From contig CAZSHN010000013.1 of the NCBI GenBank assembly GCA_964607015.1, positions 1-18,822 of the forward strand: 18,822 nt of DNA. Direction: 5' to 3'. Of the stretch, positions 1 to 4,002 are shown piece by piece; positions within the stretch are counted from its first letter, which is position 1, and every line of letters begins with the position of its first letter. Below the pieces are notes generated by a model that did not search any database, was not told where the DNA came from, and was given only the letters and a program-made list of their open reading frames with translations. The position numbers and the translations under genes are program-made. Source of the DNA: CAYUNN01 sp964607015 (GTDB taxonomy: Bacteria > Patescibacteriota > Minisyncoccia > Minisyncoccales > JAGGXC01).

Positions 1-287
1 TCTCCAATCATAATTCCAGCTTCGGCAGTCTGATTTCTTAAATCTACAGAGTTTAATGCGCAGTTTCCAATCAATCTTTGTTCTTCTAATAATTCTATAC
101 TAAAAACCACCTTCTTTGACTTATTAAAGTCACCTAGCTCTTCAAACCATCTTTCTTCTGCCCTCCTAGTTACTGGAAAAACTGCAGTTAAGTATTGGGT
201 TATTTCTGGATCGTTGAACCATTTCAAGAAAAGATTTATATCTTTTTCTTTGACCGGCCTTAATTTTATTCTTTTTCCTTCTAACAT
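1..287 (-). CDS. GNAT-family N-acetyltransferase (RimJ/RimL-like), C-terminus off the window
   Basis: The visible 95 residues begin MLEGKRIKLRPVKEKDI, the usual start of RimJ/RimL-type acetyltransferases, followed by LFLKWFNDPEITQYL, a typical first helix of the family. Later come FSIELLEEQRLIGNCAL and AEAGIMIGE, matching the beta strands leading to the acetyl-CoA-binding motif, which lies beyond the window edge. The ATG at 287 is chosen because AAAGGTGA stands just upstream. Such enzymes transfer acetyl from acetyl-CoA to an amine on a protein, antibiotic or small molecule; the substrate cannot be read from this fragment. The family call is firm, the substrate unknown. Confidence 0.85.
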   Translation of the reverse strand, partial: MLEGKRIKLRPVKEKDINLFLKWFNDPEITQYLTAVFPVTRRAEERWFEELGDFNKSKKVVFSIELLEEQRLIGNCALNSVDLRNQTAEAGIMIG

Positions 288-319
288 ATTTTCACCTTTT
301 TATTTTTAAAAAACAAAAC

Positions 320-340
320 GCCTCTTTCTGGAAAAGAGGC
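320..340 (-). terminator. Intrinsic terminator of the 310-452 unit
   Basis: GCCTCTT and AAGAGGC form a perfect 7-bp stem with a 7-nt loop. On the minus strand it is followed by GTTTTGTTTTTT. It separates the tiny unit upstream from the GNAT gene downstream. Confidence 0.7.
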
Positions 341-368
341 TGGTTAAGTTTATTTATTACTTTATTGT

Positions 369-452
369 TTATAGATAAGCCAAACCAACTTCTTTTCTTG
401 AGAGGGTTGTTACGAAATAAGTAATCATTTTTGGATTGGCTTGTTCGTTCAT
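369..452 (-). CDS. Possible 27-residue leaderless small protein
   Basis: ATG at 452 opens a 27-codon frame, MNEQANPKMITYFVTTLSRK then EVGLAYL, ending in TAA. The ATG lies 7 nt after a -10-like TAAATT, itself 17 nt from a perfect TTGACA, so the predicted transcript starts at or next to the ATG and no Shine-Dalgarno is needed. Other ATGs in this window have the same arrangement, which favours translation. A good terminator follows. There is no homologue I recognise, no membrane segment and no signal peptide. The strong 12-nt inverted pair inside the frame is the main argument that it is instead a noncoding RNA. Confidence 0.35.
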   Translation of the reverse strand: MNEQANPKMITYFVTTLSRKEVGLAYL

Positions 453-459
453 ATAATTA

Positions 460-488
460 AATTTAATCAGAAAAATACTTTTTGTCAA
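460..488 (-). promoter_or_regulatory. Sigma70-type promoter, TTGACA-17-TAAATT
   Basis: On the minus strand TTGACA occupies 483-488 and TAAATT 460-465, with a 17-nt spacer. The ATG at 452 is 7 nt beyond the -10 box. Confidence 0.65.
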
Positions 489-531
489 AGTTTATTATAT
501 ATATGACTCAATAAAATACTTTTTATTACAA

Positions 532-720
532 TCAGAAAACAAGAGAAGCAAGACCAACAACAAATAAAACTATAATCCAAAGCATTAATAAGTGATTAAA
601 ATATCCTTTTAAGTAATTAGGGTTAATCCTTCTTGATTTAACCATCCAGACAAGATAAAAGGCACCAGAGACTCCGCCCAATAAAAGACCGAGTAAAAAA
701 TAAATAGTTTTTGGACTCAT
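532..720 (-). CDS. Small two-helix membrane protein, unknown function
   Basis: This 62-residue protein starts MSPKTIYFLLGLLLGGVSGA and has two hydrophobic segments, about residues 5-27 and 42-61, joined by a short basic, hydrophilic loop (KSRRINPNYLKG). That gives a hairpin in the membrane, the loop probably cytoplasmic by the positive-inside rule. No Shine-Dalgarno precedes the ATG. A TATAAT at 731-736 lies 10 nt upstream, so the mRNA probably has a leader of only a few bases. I recognise no family. Small helical-hairpin proteins of this kind are common in reduced genomes, and the good hydrophobic pattern argues that it is real. Confidence 0.6.
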   Translation of the reverse strand: MSPKTIYFLLGLLLGGVSGAFYLVWMVKSRRINPNYLKGYFNHLLMLWIIVLFVVGLASLVF

Positions 721-794
721 TTTTTTTAAAATTATATTAATAAATTATTATAATATAATAACATTTTAATCTAAAATAATAAATTTAAAAAAGA

Positions 795-813
795 GGAGCT
801 ATTAACTAGCTCC
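795..813 (-). terminator. Intrinsic terminator overlapping the stop codon of the 802-1158 gene
   Basis: GGAGCTA (795-801) pairs with TAGCTCC (807-813) around a 5-nt loop. On the minus strand a TC then six T follow. The TAA stop at 802-804 sits in the loop, so the last sense codons form one arm of the stem. Confidence 0.75.
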
Positions 814-1158
814 ATAATATTTTTGTTTTAAGGTTTGGTAATCTGGGTGCTTCAAAAGATTTTCTATGGTTTTCCTTGAAAGATAAACTATTTCTCCGTT
901 TTTTTTCTTGTAGGCGTATTGAATAGCATCGATTCCAATAAAAGCTTCTTTGTCAGTATTTTCTTTTTTGGTTATCTTTTCAAAGCTGGCATTTTCAAGC
1001 CCGATCCCTCTAAATCTTTCTTGGTCGGTTATTACCAATCCTGCTTTTGCAAGTCCTATTTTTTCTCCATGAGAATTCTCGATCTCAACTTCTGCCACAA
1101 ATTCTATTAGATTTCCTTCTGCTGTTTTTAAACTCCCTGTTACTTTCAATTCTTGCAT
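802..1158 (-). CDS. Conserved-looking small cytosolic protein, unknown function
   Basis: The 118-residue product (MQELKVTGSLKTAEGN...) is soluble, acidic-basic mixed and lacks signal peptide or membrane segments. The first part reads as alternating beta strands (EFVAEVEIENSHGEKIGLAKAGL). The end is helical (TIENLLKHPDYQTLKQKYYG). I do not recognise the family. The ATG at 1158 is supported by AGAGG seven bases upstream. It is a complete stand-alone unit: a consensus promoter at 1221-1250 upstream and a terminator fused to its stop codon. That tight packaging and ordinary lysine-rich codon use make it a credible gene. Confidence 0.7.
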   Translation of the reverse strand: MQELKVTGSLKTAEGNLIEFVAEVEIENSHGEKIGLAKAGLVITDQERFRGIGLENASFEKITKKENTDKEAFIGIDAIQYAYKKKNGEIVYLSRKTIENLLKHPDYQTLKQKYYGAS

Positions 1159-1220
1159 TTTTTTCCTCTTAATATTTTTAAAGAACTAAAGAAGTTTGAT
1201 TCTTTCTGTTCCTTTTTTCT

Positions 1221-1250
1221 ATTATAAAACTTTACTAATCATTATGTCAA
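1221..1250 (-). promoter_or_regulatory. Consensus promoter TTGACA-18-TATAAT
   Basis: On the minus strand TTGACA is at 1245-1250 and TATAAT at 1221-1226 with an 18-nt spacer; both hexamers match the sigma70 consensus exactly. It drives the 802-1158 gene. The -35 box begins directly after the T-run of the upstream gene's terminator. Confidence 0.85.
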
Positions 1251-1256
1251 AAAAAT

Positions 1257-1278
1257 AATGGAACTTTATAGTTCCATT
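1257..1278 (-). terminator. Intrinsic terminator after the 1279-1551 gene
   Basis: AATGGAACT (1257-1265) pairs perfectly with AGTTCCATT (1270-1278) around TTAT, and on the minus strand a T-rich tract follows. The stop codon at 1279-1281 directly abuts the stem. Confidence 0.7.
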
Positions 1279-1551
1279 TTAATTATTTGATTTTGTAATG
1301 AACAAAAAAACTTCCGCTCCTAATCCATTGGGTCCTTTGTAAATCAAATCTACAAACCTCTCTTCCTCCTTAAATAAATCAGAATTATTTAAGAGAAATT
1401 CTAGTTGCTCCCTCATGTCTCTTCTGATATAAGGATCTCCTTCTTTCCTTATGCTTTGGACTTCTTTTTCTTCATCATTCACTTTTCTTTCTATTTTTAT
1501 CTCTCTTTCTTCAATAAATATTTTATAGACCCGAAACTTTGCGTTGCTCAA
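1279..1551 (-). CDS. Small soluble protein of unknown function, TTG start
   Basis: The product is about 90 residues (MSNAKFRVYKIFIEEREIKI...), highly charged and without membrane segments. The middle is rich in Glu/Lys/Arg, and the end holds LIYKGPNGLGAEVFLFI, a likely beta hairpin. I chose the TTG at 1551 because AGAAGGTG (1559-1566) lies seven bases before it. A longer frame from a TTG at 1578 would begin at or before the likely transcription start. A promoter (TTGACA-17-TATGGT) overlaps the end of the pilin gene. No family is recognised. Confidence 0.6.
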   Translation of the reverse strand: MSNAKFRVYKIFIEEREIKIERKVNDEEKEVQSIRKEGDPYIRRDMREQLEFLLNNSDLFKEEERFVDLIYKGPNGLGAEVFLFITKSNN

Positions 1552-1568
1552 TTTATAACACCTTCTAT

Positions 1569-1597
1569 ACCATAACAATTGTTTATTTAATTGTCAA
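1569..1597 (-). promoter_or_regulatory. Promoter TTGACA-17-TATGGT for the 1279-1551 gene
   Basis: On the minus strand TTGACA is at 1592-1597 and TATGGT at 1569-1574, spacer 17 nt. It lies in the short gap between the pilin stop codon and the next gene. Confidence 0.65.
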
Positions 1598-1603
1598 AAT
1601 AAG

Positions 1604-2371
1604 TTAATTTTTGATTTTTATCTCTTCTAATGTTTCTGGATCGCAAGCTACAATTATTATTCTATTCTCTCCTACTTTTTTAATTGCGTAATATGTTCTT
1701 TCGTTACTTCCTAAACTTGGGTCGTAAGGAACTTCAGTTAAATAATCTTCTAATTCATTCTCCAAATTAATGCAACTAGATTCAGTTTCAGCTAAATCGC
1801 CATTACAAGCACAAAATCTATGACGATTATAGTATCTTCCACCACAAGTTCCATCTACTCCTGGTGCTCTATAACGACAAGTATTTCCTCCCGTCTCAAA
1901 AAAAGGAGCCATGCCAAAATTTTGTGGTTGACAAGGAGCCCCAGGATGAAAATGGTGACAAAGGTCACAACTTGAATTATCATTTTCCTGACAAGTACCT
2001 TCGGTTCCGCCGTGATCGGCACAAACAGCAGGACAGGTAAGATCTGCCTCTCCTTCATACCAACAATGACCATCCCATTCATATCCAGTACAAATTAATT
2101 CTCCTTTACATTCAACATTACACCCACTATCAGCAGATCCGACCATTCTTAATTGATTATCAACTCCTTCGGGAAAATTCCCTTTATTGTCAATTAGATA
2201 TTGATATACAGCGTCACTAATAGTTTTAATATTATTAGATCTCTGAGTATCTCTAGCCTGAGCAAATTGGCGAGCTGGATTAATAGCAATAATTACTACT
2301 GAAGATAATATAGCTAATATTCCAATAACTAGAAGAATTTCAATTAAAGTAAAACCTGTTCTTTTTCTCAT
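1604..2371 (-). CDS. Type IV pilin-like protein with a cysteine-rich insert
   Basis: The N-terminus MRKRTGFTLIEILLVIGILA is a class III (type IV) prepilin signal: basic leader, Gly6 before the peptidase cleavage site, Phe7 as first mature residue, Glu at mature position 5, then a hydrophobic helix to about residue 31. The following DTQRSNNIKTISDAVYQYL is the helix typical of short pseudopilins in Patescibacteria. The body differs: residues 84-200 carry 15 cysteines, with a sixteenth at 243, plus many Gly, His and aromatic residues, implying a disulfide-bonded extracellular domain. The family role is a subunit of a surface pilus used for adhesion, motility or DNA uptake. No assembly genes are in the window. 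The ATG has no Shine-Dalgarno but sits 7 nt after an extended -10 box. Confidence 0.88.
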   Translation of the reverse strand: MRKRTGFTLIEILLVIGILAILSSVVIIAINPARQFAQARDTQRSNNIKTISDAVYQYLIDNKGNFPEGVDNQLRMVGSADSGCNVECKGELICTGYEWDGHCWYEGEADLTCPAVCADHGGTEGTCQENDNSSCDLCHHFHPGAPCQPQNFGMAPFFETGGNTCRYRAPGVDGTCGGRYYNRHRFCACNGDLAETESSCINLENELEDYLTEVPYDPSLGSNERTYYAIKKVGENRIIIVACDPETLEEIKIKN

Positions 2372-2378
2372 TAAAATT

Positions 2379-2387
2379 ATTGTACCA
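2379..2387 (-). promoter_or_regulatory. Extended -10 promoter (TGG-TACAAT) of the pilin gene
   Basis: On the minus strand TGGTACAAT ends 7 nt before the pilin ATG, so the transcript should begin at or beside the start codon (leaderless). No clear -35 box was found, as expected for extended -10 promoters. Confidence 0.55.
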
Positions 2388-2405
2388 GAAAAAAGAAAAA
2401 TAAAA

Positions 2406-2428
2406 AAAGAGGTTAATAATACCTCTTT
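2406..2428 (-). terminator. Intrinsic terminator after the 2430-2867 gene
   Basis: AAAGAGGT (2406-2413) pairs with ACCTCTTT (2421-2428) around a 7-nt loop, followed on the minus strand by seven T. It starts right after the stop codon at 2430-2432. Confidence 0.8.
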
Positions 2429-2429
2429 A

Positions 2430-2867
2430 TTAATTAATGTATCCCTCCAATTCTGATTTACTAATAGTTATTATGTCTGATTCTTTTATTCCTAGTTCTT
2501 TCGCTATTATCCGTTGCATTCTTTTCGCTTCTCTTTTTGCTTGGCTATTTTTGTGATGAGTTTCAAAGTGACCATCAATGTATCTATCTTTATGCACTTC
2601 CATGTAGATTGAGCCTTTTCTTTGTCTAATGATTGAAAAATGCAACCTTCCCTTCTTTCTTTTCCCCGGACTAAGATTCTTTATTGCTTTCAATTTATTC
2701 GAATTTTTAAAATCAAACCTTTTTAAACTATTCTCGTTTTTCTCATAGGGGCGAACCTTGTACTCTTGTTTTTTAAAGATCTTCCTTAGTTTTCTTAGAA
2801 TCTTCTTAGATCTTCCTGGAGGATTGATAATTATCAATTCATTTCTTCCTATTCTTGCGATTTTCAT
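2430..2867 (-). CDS. Small very basic protein, unknown function, possibly nucleic-acid binding
   Basis: The product is 145 residues, with lysine and arginine clusters through the first two thirds (GRSKKILRKLRKIFKKQ and LSPGKRKKGRLHFS). The C-terminal part contains YIDGHFETHHKNSQAKREAK and then MQRIIAKELGIKESDII, a helix-turn-helix-like or capping segment. The charge suggests binding to DNA, RNA or the ribosome, but that is only inference. A purine-rich stretch (GGAAGGCGAGGA) precedes the ATG and serves as ribosome binding site. A strong terminator follows. I do not recognise a family. Confidence 0.65.
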   Translation of the reverse strand: MKIARIGRNELIIINPPGRSKKILRKLRKIFKKQEYKVRPYEKNENSLKRFDFKNSNKLKAIKNLSPGKRKKGRLHFSIIRQRKGSIYMEVHKDRYIDGHFETHHKNSQAKREAKRMQRIIAKELGIKESDIITISKSELEGYIN

Positions 2868-2959
2868 TCCTCGCCTTCCTTCCTTTTAAAAACTAACAAC
2901 ATATTAGCGGTAAATGTAATTTATAATAAATATTTTTTAAAATCAAGTCCAATAAAAAA

Positions 2960-2975
2960 AGGTGCATCTGCACCT
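2960..2975 (-). terminator. Hairpin terminator overlapping the stop codon of the 2974-3123 gene
   Basis: AGGTGC (2960-2965) pairs with GCACCT (2970-2975), with a T-run on the minus-strand side and a second T-rich tract on the plus side, so it could act both ways. The TAG stop (2974-2976) forms part of one arm. Confidence 0.7.
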
Positions 2976-3123
2976 ATTTTTTATCGTATCTAAAGGGTGG
3001 TCTTTTTTCTTTGACTAGAGACGTTCTTCTGCTTAAAATTTCTGTTTTATTTTTTATAAAAGAGCTGAATTCTATATTCTTTAATCTTTTAGCACATACA
3101 TCAACTTCTCTTTTGCTTAATAT
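2974..3123 (-). CDS. Small basic protein, apparent AUA start codon
   Basis: The frame encodes about 49 residues, (M)LSKREVDVCAKRLKNIEFSS, then a Lys/Arg-rich tail ending PPFRYDKK. No ATG, GTG or TTG exists in this frame after the upstream stop. An ideal Shine-Dalgarno AAGGAGG (3131-3137) stands 7 nt before an ATA codon at 3121-3123. An extended -10 box TGTTATAAT (3143-3151) places the transcript start right at the Shine-Dalgarno, so upstream in-frame or TTG starts would not be transcribed. A terminator overlaps the stop codon. Promoter, ribosome site and terminator together make it a believable gene despite the start codon. No homologue is recognised. Confidence 0.5.
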   Translation of the reverse strand: MLSKREVDVCAKRLKNIEFSSFIKNKTEILSRRTSLVKEKRPPFRYDKK

Positions 3124-3142
3124 ATATAATCCTCCTTCAATT

Positions 3143-3151
3143 ATTATAACA
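3143..3151 (-). promoter_or_regulatory. Extended -10 promoter TGT-TATAAT of the 2974-3123 gene
   Basis: On the minus strand TGTTATAAT matches the extended -10 consensus exactly. The Shine-Dalgarno begins about 6 nt downstream, giving a very short leader. It diverges from the plus-strand promoter at 3181-3208. Confidence 0.6.
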
Positions 3152-3180
3152 TAAAAGATTAAATTATTTTTAATTTGCTA

Positions 3181-3208
3181 TTGACAAATTATTTAAAATA
3201 GATATAAT
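3181..3208 (+). promoter_or_regulatory. Consensus promoter TTGACA-16-TATAAT
   Basis: TTGACA at 3181-3186 and TATAAT at 3203-3208 are both perfect, with a 16-nt spacer. It faces the GC-richer stretch beginning near 3214, where no convincing protein gene follows, which suggests an RNA gene. Confidence 0.85.
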
Positions 3209-3213
3209 AGAAG

Positions 3214-3486
3214 GTGCTGTTAGGGGGCTTCGAAAAATTTCGTCGCTTGCAGCCGAAGGGAGTCAGGGATTATAAATATTTTATCGCTGACAACTGGTTA
3301 GGAGAAGGACTCCTTATTACTTTCCTCGAGGAGTTTTTGGAACGAGACTTTTAAAAATAAGTGCATCCCATCCTATTTATCTCTTTCCTTCCACAATCTT
3401 TTCCTAACCTTCTCTCTTCGTTTATAGTTCTTTTTAAAATTATTTTTTACATATGGTGTATTATTTAATACACCATTTTTCTTTTT
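3214..3486 (+). ncRNA. Candidate structured noncoding RNA, about 270 nt, unknown family
   Basis: It is bounded by a consensus promoter (3181-3208) and a strong terminator (3453-3486) and is less AT-rich than the flanking intergenic DNA. Pairings seen by eye: CTTCG 3228-3232 with CGAAG 3254-3258; GTCAG 3262-3266 with CTGAC 3287-3291, closing an ATAAA/TTTAT hairpin; a long-range 13-bp helix 3296-3308 with 3397-3409; and ACTCC 3309-3313 with GGAGT 3330-3334. The 3' part is pyrimidine-rich and contains CATCCCATCC. I looked for RNase P, tmRNA, SRP and 6S signatures and found none. A 46-codon frame from GTG 3214 to TAA 3354 exists, but its codons (CGT, CGC, CGA, CTC) differ from neighbouring genes, so noncoding is preferred. 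Confidence 0.6.
3453..3486 (+). terminator. Strong intrinsic terminator of the plus-strand RNA
   Basis: ATGGTGTATT (3453-3462) pairs perfectly with AATACACCAT (3467-3476) around a 4-nt loop, followed by TTTTTCTTTTT. It touches the stop codon of the convergent phosphoesterase gene. Confidence 0.9.
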
Positions 3487-3985
3487 AAATTTTCTCCAAT
3501 ATTTTCAACTCTAAACTATTATTTTTAGTATTGTAAACCGCAAAAGTAGCCTTATACATCAATCCAGCTAAATTTCCCGGGTTTACTACTTTTACGTTGT
3601 TAACTTTCTCTATCCAAGGTTTATGAGTGTGGCCATGGAAAACTATATCATAATTCCCAGTTAAAGCTAACTCTTTGGCTATTTTAGGGAAATGAGTAAA
3701 AGCTATTTTCTTTTTTTCTTTTTTAATCTCCCCTTTTTCATTAAAGAAAACTGCTTTATTGAATAATTTCTCTTTTTCTCTCACTTGAAAATGATCTATG
3801 TCTACGTTTCCCAAGCAAAGATAAATTTTCCCAGAGAAGTCCTCAATTGAATCTTTTAGAAAAGATAAGGTGCAAATATCCCCACAATGAATAATTGTCT
3901 TGATATCATTCTTTTCAATCCAATCTATTGCTTTTTTAAAATTGGGAAAATTGTCGTGAGTATCTGATATTATTGCTATTTTCAT
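3485..3985 (-). CDS. YfcE/MJ0936-family metallophosphoesterase
   Basis: The 166-residue protein has the full metal-binding set of the calcineurin-like phosphoesterase fold: SDTHD (Asp8, His10), HCGD (Asp36), GNVD (Asn60), FTHF (His98) and HGHTH (His119, His121). Length and order match the single-domain YfcE/MJ0936 group, cytosolic Mn-dependent phosphodiesterases active on model substrates, with the natural substrate unsettled. The ATG at 3985 has no Shine-Dalgarno. An extended -10 element TGGTAAAAT (3994-4002), overlapping the stop codon of the upstream gene, lies 8 nt before it, so a separate, nearly leaderless transcript is possible in addition to read-through. Confidence 0.92.
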   Translation of the reverse strand: MKIAIISDTHDNFPNFKKAIDWIEKNDIKTIIHCGDICTLSFLKDSIEDFSGKIYLCLGNVDIDHFQVREKEKLFNKAVFFNEKGEIKKEKKKIAFTHFPKIAKELALTGNYDIVFHGHTHKPWIEKVNNVKVVNPGNLAGLMYKATFAVYNTKNNSLELKILEKI

Positions 3986-3993
3986 ATAATATA

Positions 3994-4002
3994 ATTTTAC
4001 CA
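3994..4002 (-). promoter_or_regulatory. Possible extended -10 promoter of the phosphoesterase gene
   Basis: TGGTAAAAT on the minus strand, 8 nt before the ATG at 3985. It overlaps the last codons and stop of the DUF2207 gene, so coding constraint could explain part of the match. Confidence 0.4.

Larger units (their letters stand above)
310..452 (-). ncRNA. Candidate small structured RNA with its own promoter and terminator
   Basis: A TTGACA / TAAATT promoter (460-488) predicts a transcript starting near 452 and ending at the hairpin at 320-340. Within it, 377-388 and 431-442 form two 12-nt arms that pair except for one T-T mismatch (AAGCCAA + CCAA against TTGG + TTGGCTT), leaving a loop of about 42 nt. 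The transcript would be about 140 nt. The same stretch also carries a 27-codon frame from ATG 452, so this may be a regulatory RNA, a small mRNA or both. No known RNA family was recognised. Confidence 0.4.

Noticed and set aside
3214..3486. tmRNA, SRP RNA, RNase P RNA or 6S RNA in the plus-strand transcript
   Set aside because: No tRNA-like ends or tag frame typical of tmRNA, no GGAAG-type SRP tip with its conserved flanks, and no RNase P core motif. The shape does not clearly match 6S.
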